A program made the position numbers and the translations under genes. Below are positions 8,610-17,126 of a stretch of DNA of 41,847 nucleotides, piece after piece. Source of the DNA: an uncultured Lachnospiraceae bacterium (GTDB lineage Bacteria; Bacillota; Clostridia; Lachnospirales; Lachnospiraceae); contig CAJUID010000028.1 of assembly GCA_910585905.1 (NCBI GenBank), positions 1-41,847 on the forward strand, read 5' to 3'. The notes beneath the pieces are model-generated. The model ran no database searches. It was given only the letters and a program-made list of their open reading frames with translations, and was not told the origin of the DNA. Position 1 is the stretch's first letter; each line of letters begins with the position of its first letter.

Positions 8610-9251
8610 TTATCCTTCCTTCTTTTTTTCTTCCATCCTTCCATTACTCATCCAAATCCTCACATCCGCGAGTAATTCTATATCCTCTTTATTATGGCTT
8701 GCCAGCACTATCAATGCCCCTCTTTTTTTCTCTTCCTTAATAATATCACGGAACATGGAGACGCCCTGTTCATCCAACGCATTTGTCGGTTCATCTAATA
8801 CCAAAAGATCAGGTGACTCCATAACAGCCTGCGCAATAGCAAGACGCTGTTTCATTCCCAGAGAATACTTAGAAACCGGCCGCTTATCCTTATCATCCAG
8901 CCCCACACGCCTCATCGTCTTACAGATTTCATCGCTGGAAATAACTTTTTTAATATCTGCAAGCATCTTAAGGTTCTCATATCCAGAAGCATACGAAAAA
9001 AAGGCTGGGCTTTCAATGATGGCTCCAACACTTATCGGAAAATCAATATCCTTTCCGATAATATTTCCGTCAATTTTAACATAACCGCTGTCTGCAAAAA
9101 TCAGACCTAAAATACATCTCATTAGCATCGTCTTTCCCGATCCATTTCTCCCATAGATACCGTACACATTTCCTTCATCCAAACAGCAGGAAACATGATC
9201 AAGCACCTGATTCCCTTTTATATTTTTGCTTAGATTTTTAATCTCTATCAT
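8610..9251 (-). CDS. ABC transporter ATP-binding protein
   Basis: Nucleotide-binding subunit of an ABC-2/bacitracin-type exporter, 213 residues. Walker A is GRNGSGKT (34-41), the signature SLGMKQR (130-136) and Walker B LLVLDEPT (149-156), with a following switch His in ASHNKED. Short C-terminus, no fused membrane domain. AGGAGGG precedes the ATG. It follows the interrupted permease gene by 12 bp, so it was the downstream partner of that permease. It should energise export or immunity-type removal of a peptide or drug together with the membrane proteins encoded at 9264-11719. Because the adjacent permease is split by a repeat, the complex may now be incomplete. Confidence 0.93.
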   Translation of the reverse strand: MIEIKNLSKNIKGNQVLDHVSCCLDEGNVYGIYGRNGSGKTMLMRCILGLIFADSGYVKIDGNIIGKDIDFPISVGAIIESPAFFSYASGYENLKMLADIKKVISSDEICKTMRRVGLDDKDKRPVSKYSLGMKQRLAIAQAVMESPDLLVLDEPTNALDEQGVSMFRDIIKEEKKRGALIVLASHNKEDIELLADVRIWMSNGRMEEKKKEG

Positions 9252-9263
9252 GTCATATCCCTC

Positions 9264-10175
9264 CTAGAGCATTTCATAATTCTGAATCAATTTTTGCATG
9301 CACCAATAAAGCAAAACACCTGCCACTATGGACAAACAAAGCATCACAGCCGGATTTAAACCAGCCTCAAGCACATAATTAAAATTACACCAATTCATTG
9401 GAATATATTTTACTGCCATCTTCCATTCCCCTTCCATGTCATACATTATACCTGTTACAAATAGCGGCAGTACCTGCAGCACTAAGTTGGCGTACATTGC
9501 AGTCAGTTCATGGAAACGGAATAGTCAAATACCCCGCTGCAAGCAACGGGGCATGACTTAGCTTCTTTTTAGCAAGTTCGCCCCAGAGGAGCGGGGTATT
9601 TGACCCTCGCGGCAGTCGCCAAATGCGAGCAAGCTCGCGCTTGGCTCGTTGCTTCGCGGGAATAAAATATTGCAAAATAATGTTAAATCTGCCAGTTTCA
9701 CAGTTTGGTAAAGAAACAAAACAGCAAACCTCCCTGGCCGCAAAACCGCTTCACCATGTATCCCAATTTCTGCTAGAAAAAGAATAAAACACGCCAAAAT
9801 CTCATAAAACAATATATCAGAAAGTGACATGAAAGAAAGATTCCTCACCCAATATTTTATATTTCTTTGTCTAACAAATATAAAAACATAATTTTCCTTA
9901 AACAGCCAAATATATCTACTAACATAATGATAAAGAAGAAAATCTGGTAAAACCTGAAGCATCACGAAAAATATAAACTTGCTATCTGCCACCTGTAGTC
10001 CGCCAATCAGCATTCTCCAATATCCAATCCTGCTATCTGGATGCAAATACACAAAATACAGCATCAGAAAACATTTCAAAATGCCAAGCACAATTATTTT
10101 TGTCTTCAATTTTCTTCGCATCCCCCTCACATTAAGCCCCTCCATTCGTCGATTTTTGTATCGTATGCCTAACAC
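9264..10175 (-). pseudogene. ABC-2 type permease interrupted by repeat copy D
   Basis: Two fragments of one membrane protein are in the same frame. The N-terminal part is read from about 10175 (GTG; GTG at 10130 with GGAGGGG six bases upstream is a better start) to the junction near 9664. The C-terminal part is read from 9523 to 9264. Repeat copy D supplies a stop at 9558-9560. Deleting 141 bp (47 codons) joins NIL to FRFHEL without a frame change and gives a protein of about 241-256 residues, like the 243-residue neighbour. The protein is hydrophobic with about six predicted membrane segments. The truncated product keeps about 170 native residues plus a repeat-encoded tail, so it is probably inactive; translation restart at the ATG at 9497 could yield only a 77-residue piece. 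Confidence 0.85.
9524..9664 (+). repeat. Structured repeat copy D (inserted in permease gene)
   Basis: This is the best-preserved copy. GTCAAATACCCCGCT (9524-9538) and AGCGGGGTATTTGAC (9590-9604) form a perfect 15-bp inverted repeat enclosing a second stem GGGGC/GCCCC (9548-9552 with 9580-9584). The 3' half holds the hairpin GCCAA-AT-GCGAGC-AA-GCTCGC-GC-TTGGC (9618-9645) and ends CGCGGGAATAAA. GGAATA occurs at both borders (9518-9523 and 9659-9664), as a possible target duplication. It carries no protein-coding capacity of its own. Confidence 0.85.
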
Positions 10176-10191
10176 AAAATATCTGTCCCGG

Positions 10192-10923
10192 CTATTTCCA
10201 AAAGATATCCTGCCTTTTTACCAAGACTCTTCCTACTCTTACAAATACTAGGAGCAAAATAAAAAATACGGCACACACTCCCACACACCGAAACCAGTAA
10301 ATCCCCTGCACCTCTTCCATGCCGACAGAAAACACATCATCATCCAGCGCATACGCAAGACTCAAAAGCCCACCAATGTCTGGAATACCGGATTCACGGA
10401 ACAAAAAGGAAACTATATTAGGCAAAAAAGATGCGATTAGCACAACACAAACAGAGAAAATATTTTGCCTTATTTTCATTTCCAGCAAAACCATACACAA
10501 GGAAGACACACACAAGTACAAGAAAAATGTCAAAAGTAAAGAGATTACATATCCCCACTCCCAAAATTCCCTCCCCTCCCCCATACAAATCCGCGCCAAC
10601 AAAAATGCAGGTAACAGAATAACCGCCGCCAGACCAATACAATTGATAAATACCCTCCTGCAAACTGCTTCCCACCATTCATGCCTGGCCTGGATAGCCA
10701 ATATCCTCCTGCAAACCATAAATTCATTGATTTCTTTTAAAACCAAAAGAGACATGGCAGGAAGAACCAGCCCCAGCACAACAACATCCCGAATAATCAA
10801 GGAATACATCTGCACTATATTGGCTGCTAACCCATTCTGAAACTGTTTTATCCCAAACACTCCAAGAAACATGCCTATTATGATAGGCAAAATCCAAAAT
10901 ATCCCTTTTCTAAATAGATTCAT
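10192..10923 (-). CDS. ABC-2 type transporter permease
   Basis: Integral membrane protein of 243 residues with about six hydrophobic helices and no soluble domain, typical of small ABC-2 permeases used with stand-alone ATPases in bacteriocin-immunity and bacitracin-type exporters. GGAAGGA lies before the ATG at 10923, and the gene overlaps the upstream permease by 14 bp, indicating coupled translation. It ends 16 bp before the next (interrupted) permease. No specific substrate can be read from the sequence. Confidence 0.82.
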   Translation of the reverse strand: MNLFRKGIFWILPIIIGMFLGVFGIKQFQNGLAANIVQMYSLIIRDVVVLGLVLPAMSLLVLKEINEFMVCRRILAIQARHEWWEAVCRRVFINCIGLAAVILLPAFLLARICMGEGREFWEWGYVISLLLTFFLYLCVSSLCMVLLEMKIRQNIFSVCVVLIASFLPNIVSFLFRESGIPDIGGLLSLAYALDDDVFSVGMEEVQGIYWFRCVGVCAVFFILLLVFVRVGRVLVKRQDIFWK

Positions 10924-11719
10924 ATGTTTTCCTTCCCCATATTGTCAAAGCAACCCCCAACGCATATACACATCCGGTAAAAACCATATACTCCCTGACA
11001 CTAACGGAATGCCCCTGCTCAATATATGCCAGAACACTTATTGCAGGAATGTGCAGCAATTCACTGAAAAGAAACATCGCCATAAATAATACAAAAACAA
11101 ATGCTGAGAGCTGTACTGGCCTGAGCCGTCTAAATGTCTTTGTGTAACTTAGCCCATATACCAGAAGGGCAATGCCGCCTGCCAGGACACTGATAATCAA
11201 AATATAGAATATATTATAGAGATAGGGATTCTGGACACTCCATACATCAAACAAACAATCTGGATCAACGTTTTGTGGCAAAGCATACTCCGCCATTCCC
11301 CACCTATTATCCGCTCCTGATAGCGGGAATGCTGCAAAACATAATAGCTGGTTCAAGCCGAGCGCCATCGCAAATGCAGAGACAGTCATACTAACAACTA
11401 TTATTGCATTCCCATAAATATATTGTCTTTTACTCATCCGCAGCATCGTAAATATCCCTTTTTCTTTTTGATGCCCGATGCAGAGCGATGACGCAAGCAA
11501 CGGAAAAAGAAGGCCAAAAAGCATCCGAATAACTCTAGAATCTGTTGATGCCAACAAAAAATTGTCCGCGGCACTTCTTACAAACATAAAGTCCCTCTGA
11601 TAATTTGATACATAGCCTAGTAACATGCCAACTAGATTTAACAAAACAAGAATTCCGAAACAAATTTTAAATCCAGCCTGGTTTAATTGACTTTTCAGAA
11701 AAAATATACTGTAGCCCAT
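10910..11719 (-). CDS. ABC-2 type transporter permease
   Basis: Membrane protein of 269 residues. One N-terminal helix (about 18-38) is followed by an outer loop of about 40 residues, then about five more helices. This layout is usual for the larger ABC-2 permease subunit. AAAGGGGGA stands before the ATG at 11719. It is the first gene after the kinase and has its own promoter-like sequence (TTGTAA, 16 bp, TATACT) in the 190-bp gap. The 14-bp overlap with the next permease places it in one operon with the ATPase. Confidence 0.82.
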   Translation of the reverse strand: MGYSIFFLKSQLNQAGFKICFGILVLLNLVGMLLGYVSNYQRDFMFVRSAADNFLLASTDSRVIRMLFGLLFPLLASSLCIGHQKEKGIFTMLRMSKRQYIYGNAIIVVSMTVSAFAMALGLNQLLCFAAFPLSGADNRWGMAEYALPQNVDPDCLFDVWSVQNPYLYNIFYILIISVLAGGIALLVYGLSYTKTFRRLRPVQLSAFVFVLFMAMFLFSELLHIPAISVLAYIEQGHSVSVREYMVFTGCVYALGVALTIWGRKTYESI

Positions 11720-11774
11720 ACATCCATTCCCCCTTTTCGATATGCCCTAACCCGGTGCACATGTTCTATTTTGC

Positions 11775-11802
11775 AGTATAATACATCCCTATGTTTTTAC
11801 AA
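11775..11802 (-). promoter_or_regulatory. Promoter of the ABC transporter operon
   Basis: On the minus strand, TTGTAA (11802-11797), a 16-bp spacer and TATACT (11780-11775) resemble a sigma-A promoter. The -10 differs from TATAAT at one base. It lies about 55 bp before the first permease start. Confidence 0.55.
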
Positions 11803-11848
11803 TGCTTGCTGCATTTTTTGCATTTATATTGCAGATTTTGTATCATAT

Positions 11849-11885
11849 ATATTACTACGGCGGTTATACATAGACGTCGTAATAT
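11849..11885. promoter_or_regulatory. Imperfect inverted repeat upstream of permease promoter
   Basis: ATATTACTACG (11849-11859) and CGTCGTAATAT (11875-11885) are reverse complements at 10 of 11 positions. The site lies 47 bp upstream of the -35, where an activator or repressor could bind. The LytTR regulator encoded upstream is the obvious candidate, although LytTR proteins more often use direct repeats. Confidence 0.4.
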
Positions 11886-11909
11886 TTCTATATTAAAAAA
11901 GAACCCACA

Positions 11910-13268
11910 TTATCTGTGAGCTCCTTGGGGGATTACGATAGAAATCTGAAATTCATTTTCTGTATGCCCTAACGCATAATATCCATCATTCTTATTGATT
12001 ATCTGTATTACATTTTTTAAGCCAATACCGTGGCTTTCCGAATTTTCCCTTTTTGTAGTATATAGCCTCTCTCTTTCCTTCTTTAATGTGCCATTCTGAG
12101 TATTTCGGACAGATAGTATCAGTTCGTCCTCCTCACAAACGCATTTTATCTTGATTTTTCTAGGATTCATCTTCTGTTCATTTTGCATAGAACTTTCCTG
12201 CGCTAATGCTACTTCACACTTTTCACATGCCTCAATCGCATTATTTAACAGATTTGACAACAAGACAACTAAATCAGAAGAATTCATTGTCACCCCAGAG
12301 AGGTCATTGATTTTACAGACAAAAAGAATATCCCGCTCTGCCGCCTCCTGATACTTTGCATTTAACACCGCATTTACAAATACATGATTTGTATCAATGT
12401 AATCCAGATCATGCAGTACCTCCCCACTAATCTGCCCTAAATACTCTTTTAACTTATCATATTCCCCTGTCTCACATAACGCCTGGATGCAAGTAATCTG
12501 ATTTTTATATTCGTGTGAAAGTTTCCTCTGGTCTTGAACTTTTTCCATAATCGTTTTGTACAATTTTGTCTGGTTTTTCGTCTCCACATCTAATAATTCC
12601 TTCTCATGAAGAAGATATTCCCGTCTGGCAACATTCTGCATAAAATAAAACATAATGATATTGAGACAAACAAATCCCAATGCCATCTCTACAAAAAAAC
12701 GCTCCAACCGCGTCATTAAGATAAGCTGCATATTTCTAATAAAGGCAATTGTAACTGCCATAGTAAAAACAGGAATAAGCAGGAATACACCCCAATCTCT
12801 TGCCCTAATATAACTGGTATCCCGATGCCGAAATACAATATTTACAACCATAATCAGCAAAAGTAGGAACATTTTTGCCAAGAGGACAACCAAAAATTCT
12901 TCCTTCTCTGATTTCATCGCATCTGGAAGTACCAGGCTGGGATACAACACCAAAGTAATAAAATCAGACAGCCAAAGCAGCCCCTGCAAGATAATAGACA
13001 ACAAAAGGCATTTTTTAACTTCCTCTTTCATATAAAAAGACATAACAACAAGAGTCAGTGCAAAATGGAACATAAGCTTCAACCAGACATGCCCCCGAAT
13101 AAAAGCAGCCGCTGGAAAACTAAAAACACTTAGGCAAAGAACCGTCTTCCATCTGGACACAAAGATTCCCTTTCCCGTTCTGTTTCTCTCCCCAAATGTC
13201 TCAAAGAAGATGATACAGCAGACTGCCTCAATCAGCACAACCGAATAACTTCGGATAAAATCAAACAT
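11910..13268 (-). CDS. AgrC/ComD-like sensor histidine kinase
   Basis: Membrane sensor kinase of 452 residues. The N-terminal ~210 residues form about six membrane helices. A coiled segment follows, then a phosphoacceptor box with H252 (SHEYKNQ), the N box LLSNLLNNAIEAC around 336-348 and the G box SHGIGLKN near 412-419. This is the HPK10/GHKL type found in peptide-pheromone systems (AgrC, ComD, BlpH). The start codon shares its first A with the last A of the response regulator stop (TAATG at 13266-13270), so the two genes are coupled. The likely signal is a peptide, but no pheromone gene (agrD-like) or processing agrB was found nearby. Confidence 0.92.
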   Translation of the reverse strand: MFDFIRSYSVVLIEAVCCIIFFETFGERNRTGKGIFVSRWKTVLCLSVFSFPAAAFIRGHVWLKLMFHFALTLVVMSFYMKEEVKKCLLLSIILQGLLWLSDFITLVLYPSLVLPDAMKSEKEEFLVVLLAKMFLLLLIMVVNIVFRHRDTSYIRARDWGVFLLIPVFTMAVTIAFIRNMQLILMTRLERFFVEMALGFVCLNIIMFYFMQNVARREYLLHEKELLDVETKNQTKLYKTIMEKVQDQRKLSHEYKNQITCIQALCETGEYDKLKEYLGQISGEVLHDLDYIDTNHVFVNAVLNAKYQEAAERDILFVCKINDLSGVTMNSSDLVVLLSNLLNNAIEACEKCEVALAQESSMQNEQKMNPRKIKIKCVCEEDELILSVRNTQNGTLKKERERLYTTKRENSESHGIGLKNVIQIINKNDGYYALGHTENEFQISIVIPQGAHR

Positions 13269-13990
13269 TATATCACCCCTTTATATATGGCAACTTTCTG
13301 GCGCACCTCTTTTAATTTAGACCTTGCGACTGGCAATGTCAGATTATTTAGAAGCAATAAATCGTTTCCAACTATTTTACGGATATACCGAAGATTTACA
13401 AGATAGCTTTGATGAATCCTAACAAAATCGCCAGAAAACATTCCTGAAATATGGTTGAGCGTCTCATACATTGTATACTGGACAATCTCATCTTCTATAA
13501 TGCAAAATGTCAATTTGTGAAGATTACTTTCAATATATATAATCTTTTCCAGCGCAATCTTCCTTGTCCCTTCCTGAAATGCAAATTCCCTAATACTAGG
13601 TTTGTACTGCATCTTTTGAAATACAGTATCCAATCCCTCATACATAGACTGCTCAAAATTTTTGTCAGTCTTGAGCAGATAACGGATTGCATCTACCTTA
13701 TACCCCTCCAGCGTGTAATTTATAAAAGCGGTTACAAAAATAACATAGGTCTCCCTGCACAACTTCCGCAGTTCCCTCGCCGCCTCTAAGCCATCTATTT
13801 CCTCCATATTGATATCTAAAAACACAATATGATATTCCATCATTTTTACATGGTCTGCAATAAATTCCTTCCCGGATTGGTAAAGATCAATCTGGAAAGG
13901 AATCTGCCTTTTTGTACAATATTTATCTACTATTTTCTTGACTTTTTCAGCAAAAATAACTTCATCATCACAAACGGCTATTCTGATCAT
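13268..13990 (-). CDS. LytTR family response regulator
   Basis: Response regulator of 240 residues. The receiver domain (about 1-120) has acidic pocket D8-D9 and phosphoacceptor D59 in VFLDI. The C-terminal LytTR DNA-binding domain (about 140-235) contains the usual ESNLHKL...FVRIHQSYLVN pattern. GGGGA precedes the ATG. The gene starts only 28 bp after ribF with no visible terminator between them, so it may be transcribed with the ribosome-assembly genes as well as from its own signals. It pairs with the kinase directly downstream and probably controls the ABC transporter operon. Confidence 0.93.
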   Translation of the reverse strand: MIRIAVCDDEVIFAEKVKKIVDKYCTKRQIPFQIDLYQSGKEFIADHVKMMEYHIVFLDINMEEIDGLEAARELRKLCRETYVIFVTAFINYTLEGYKVDAIRYLLKTDKNFEQSMYEGLDTVFQKMQYKPSIREFAFQEGTRKIALEKIIYIESNLHKLTFCIIEDEIVQYTMYETLNHISGMFSGDFVRIHQSYLVNLRYIRKIVGNDLLLLNNLTLPVARSKLKEVRQKVAIYKGVI

Positions 13991-14018
13991 GCCTATAGTC
14001 CCCCTAATACAGCCTATT

Positions 14019-14912
14019 TTACAAAAACCGTTCTGTAAGCAGACGCCTTGCTGTTTCTTTATCCTTCTCTATCTGCTGATGGAGCGCCTCTATCCCATCA
14101 AACTTTCTCTCTTCGCGGATAAAATCATGGAAAAATACTTGAATGGTCTCCCCATATATATTCTCTTGAAAATCCATAATAAATGTCTCAACACCTACTG
14201 CATATTCACCAATGGTAGGTTTCTTTCCGACATTTGTCACCCCAAAATACTGTTTGTCCCGCACCTGAATGATTGTGGCATAGACTCCATATGGAAGCAA
14301 TTTCTTCTCCCCGTCCGGCAAAATATTCGCAGTAGGCATATTCATTGTTCTTCCCAATGCATTGCCGTGAAGTACCTCACCCATTACAAAATATGGCGCA
14401 CCAAGAAGTTCATTGACTCTGGGGAGGTTTCCCTGATCCATTAGATTTCTAATCAATGTGCTGCTGATAATTTCGTTTTTCAATGTCAATTTTGGGATAA
14501 TAGAAAGCCTATAATGATATTTGTCCTGGAAACGTTCCAGTGTATGAATATCCCCTTCTCTGTTCCTGCCAAATCGAAAATCCGTCCCTACACATATATG
14601 CCGCACATCCATCCTTTTTATTAGGATTTCATCAATAAATTCCTCTGGAGCCATATGTTTTGTCTCTTTATTAAATGGAAAAATAATCTCCCGCTTAATT
14701 CCCATCTGATCTAAAATCCAATTCTTTTCTTCTTGTGTATAGATTTTGGAGACTGCAGGATTTGATTCAAACGTAAATACCGTAGGAATCAACTTCTCCT
14801 GCTGCAGCACATTTGTTAGCAAAGAGCGGTGTCCCTGATGGATTCCATCGAATTTTCCCAGAGAAACACTGCTCTCTTTCATCCAAAAATCAAGTCCCTT
14901 TATAATTTCCAT
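14019..14912 (-). CDS. ribF: Bifunctional riboflavin kinase / FAD synthetase
   Basis: Makes FMN from riboflavin and FAD from FMN, 297 residues. The N-terminal nucleotidyltransferase domain has GKFDGIHQGH (19-28). The C-terminal riboflavin kinase domain carries GRTMNMPTANI (about 188-198) and the GVYAT and GKKPTIG segments. Length is typical. GGAGG lies 8 bases before the ATG. It follows truB by 37 bp, a very common truB-ribF pair in Firmicutes. Confidence 0.96.
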   Translation of the reverse strand: MEIIKGLDFWMKESSVSLGKFDGIHQGHRSLLTNVLQQEKLIPTVFTFESNPAVSKIYTQEEKNWILDQMGIKREIIFPFNKETKHMAPEEFIDEILIKRMDVRHICVGTDFRFGRNREGDIHTLERFQDKYHYRLSIIPKLTLKNEIISSTLIRNLMDQGNLPRVNELLGAPYFVMGEVLHGNALGRTMNMPTANILPDGEKKLLPYGVYATIIQVRDKQYFGVTNVGKKPTIGEYAVGVETFIMDFQENIYGETIQVFFHDFIREERKFDGIEALHQQIEKDKETARRLLTERFL

Positions 14913-14949
14913 CTTTCGCCTCCATGCTGCGGCTTGTCTTCCCGCCCTT

Positions 14950-15906
14950 TTAAAACATCTTAATTACTGTAAAATCATTGCCAGTCCTTCTATAGATAGC
15001 TTTAAAACTGCCATTTTCATCATAAATCAGGCACTGCTGCCCGTCATCATCTGCCAGAGCTTCTTTTTCCGTTCCAGTACATTCTGCCTCCTGGCACTCT
15101 ATGTTCCCAGAATGGTATGGCGTTAAAAATGATTCCTTTAATATATTTCCATTTGCAAGCTTAACCGCATATTCTTCTACGATTTGGAACTTTGGATACC
15201 CCACAAACAGGCAATCCACTGCATAGATTTTCTTCCTAAATTCCTCCTCCGATTCACTTGATAGCTGTTCAATTACATCCAGTGTCATCGCATCCGCTAT
15301 CTGAAAATTTCCCACTCTGGTACGTACAAGATTTTCCATAGCCGCCCCAATGCCAAGCTTCTGCCCAATATCATGGCAGAGTGTGCGAATATATGTTCCT
15401 TTTGAGCATGTTACTTCCATCGAAAAAATCTGCTCCTCAATATCCATTTGAAGTATTTTGATATCAGAGATAAAAATCGGTCTTGGTTTCCGCTCAACCT
15501 CTACGCCTTCTCTTGCCAATTCATATAGTTTTCTGCCTCCGACTTTTAGCGCTGAATACATTGGCGGTATCTGCATACTCTCGCCACGAAACGACTCAAC
15601 CGCCTCCGCTATATCCTCCCTTGTTAAATCCCCAATAGAAGCTTCCTCAAGAACCCTTCCGGTCGTGTCCTGCGTATCTGTCACAATCCCAAGGCGGCAT
15701 ACCGCCTGATAGGTTTTATCCCGGTCAGCTAAAAGCTCACACACCTTCGTCGCCTTCCCGCAACAGACCGGGAGTACCCCGGTAGCCATAGGGTCCAACG
15801 TTCCCGTATGTCCAATTTTCTTCTGATGCAGGATACCTCTTAGCTTTGCTACTACATCATGAGAAGTAAAACCAGCTTCCTTATATACATTAATGATTCC
15901 ATCCAT
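14950..15906 (-). CDS. truB: tRNA pseudouridine(55) synthase TruB
   Basis: Isomerises U55 in the T-loop of tRNAs. 318 residues, slightly longer than the usual 290-305, the extra being an acidic stretch near the C-terminus (about 275-300). The catalytic Asp is D38 in HTGTLDPMATG. The YKEAGFTSHD opening and the GTYIRTLCHDIG segment are also characteristic. AGGAAA precedes the ATG. It lies between nrnA (97 bp upstream) and ribF. Confidence 0.96.
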   Translation of the reverse strand: MDGIINVYKEAGFTSHDVVAKLRGILHQKKIGHTGTLDPMATGVLPVCCGKATKVCELLADRDKTYQAVCRLGIVTDTQDTTGRVLEEASIGDLTREDIAEAVESFRGESMQIPPMYSALKVGGRKLYELAREGVEVERKPRPIFISDIKILQMDIEEQIFSMEVTCSKGTYIRTLCHDIGQKLGIGAAMENLVRTRVGNFQIADAMTLDVIEQLSSESEEEFRKKIYAVDCLFVGYPKFQIVEEYAVKLANGNILKESFLTPYHSGNIECQEAECTGTEKEALADDDGQQCLIYDENGSFKAIYRRTGNDFTVIKMF

Positions 15907-16003
15907 TTTTCGTATTTCCTTTCCGTTTTATCCCCTCATTTCAATTACCTACACCAAAGCAACCATACGCACAACAATGCAAGATCAGGCTATTATGTAG
16001 CTT

Positions 16004-16966
16004 CTATTCCTTTTCCTGCTTCATCTGCATTTCGATATGCTCAGTCAGATTATTTACGACATCGTGCATAGAGCCCTGCATCACACATCCCGCTGCCTTT
16101 ACATGGCCGCCGCCGTTAAAGAACGATGCTATCTTACTTACGTCTACAAAGTTATTGGAACGCATGCTAACTTTATATTCCTGTTCTCCAACCTCATACA
16201 AAAGAATCGCAACTTCCACCCCTTTTGTAATGCGAAGCTGGTCTACAATCCCCTCTGTATCCTCCGGCTTCGCCCCATAAAATTCCATCATCCGCTTTGT
16301 AATTGCAGCAACAATACAATTTCCATCCATCAGCCGCATACTGGCAAGCAGCGTACGCCCCAAAAGCTGCGTCTGTGTATATGTCCTCTCATAAAAACAT
16401 TTATCAATATACTGCCAGAATGGAATGCCCTTCTCCATCAATATTCCTGCGATTTCCATTGTCCTTTTTGTTGTATTGGAATGGCGGAACATGCCAGAAT
16501 CAAACACAATTCCAATATAAAGCGCCTCAGCTATCTTAAAATCAATATCTTCCTCCGGGATTGCCTCAAATAGTACCTCACAGGTAGCACTTGCCTTCGG
16601 GTTGATTAAATTCTGGCCTGCATACGCTTTGTTGCTGATATGATGGTCCACACAAAATGTCTTTTTTGCCTGGTAAAATGCATCCTGCGCATCCCCTAAG
16701 CAGTCTGCTGTGCTTGAATCCAGCGCGATTACTAAATCATACCGTATATCTTTAACCTTGCCCGAAACTACAGTCCCATCTTCATCCAAAAAAGAATAAA
16801 CCTCCGGCAATGTCTCCAGATAGGCGTCAATACATTTTTCTGGATATATTTTCTTTAGATAATAGTAAACGGCAAAACACGCGCCGACACAGTCACCATC
16901 CGGCCGCTTATGTCCCGCCACCAGAATACTTTCCGCCTCTTTTGCTATCTCTTTTAATTCATTCAT
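16004..16966 (-). CDS. nrnA: DHH-family oligoribonuclease / pAp phosphatase NrnA
   Basis: Degrades short RNA oligonucleotides and dephosphorylates 3'-phosphoadenosine 5'-phosphate. 320 residues. DHH motifs are GHKRPDGD (18-25), D83 in ALDSS and VDHH (106-109), and the C-terminal DHHA1 domain ends with GGGHVKAAGC. GAGGT precedes the ATG at 16966. It stands between rbfA and truB, as in many Firmicutes. A strong terminator separates it from rbfA, so it probably has its own promoter in the 160-bp gap. Confidence 0.94.
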   Translation of the reverse strand: MNELKEIAKEAESILVAGHKRPDGDCVGACFAVYYYLKKIYPEKCIDAYLETLPEVYSFLDEDGTVVSGKVKDIRYDLVIALDSSTADCLGDAQDAFYQAKKTFCVDHHISNKAYAGQNLINPKASATCEVLFEAIPEEDIDFKIAEALYIGIVFDSGMFRHSNTTKRTMEIAGILMEKGIPFWQYIDKCFYERTYTQTQLLGRTLLASMRLMDGNCIVAAITKRMMEFYGAKPEDTEGIVDQLRITKGVEVAILLYEVGEQEYKVSMRSNNFVDVSKIASFFNGGGHVKAAGCVMQGSMHDVVNNLTEHIEMQMKQEKE

Positions 16967-17078
16967 ATTTACCTCATTCCCTTCTTACACTGCGCATATT
17001 GCATATAAAACACCTACAGATTGTCTATGCATCCATATGAATGCTTTTCCATAAATATTCCATTTTATTGATATGTCC

Positions 17079-17119
17079 AAAAACGGCGCAATGAAATATT
17101 GCATTCATCACGCCGTTTT
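17079..17119 (-). terminator. Intrinsic terminator after rbfA
   Basis: On the minus strand AAAACGGCG (17119-17111) pairs with CGCCGTTTT (17087-17079), and the descending arm is a T run. A smaller nested hairpin, GCAAT/ATTGC, lies in the loop. It is 8 bp from the rbfA stop and should end the rimP-rbfA transcript. Confidence 0.8.
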
Positions 17120-17126
17120 GTTTTTC

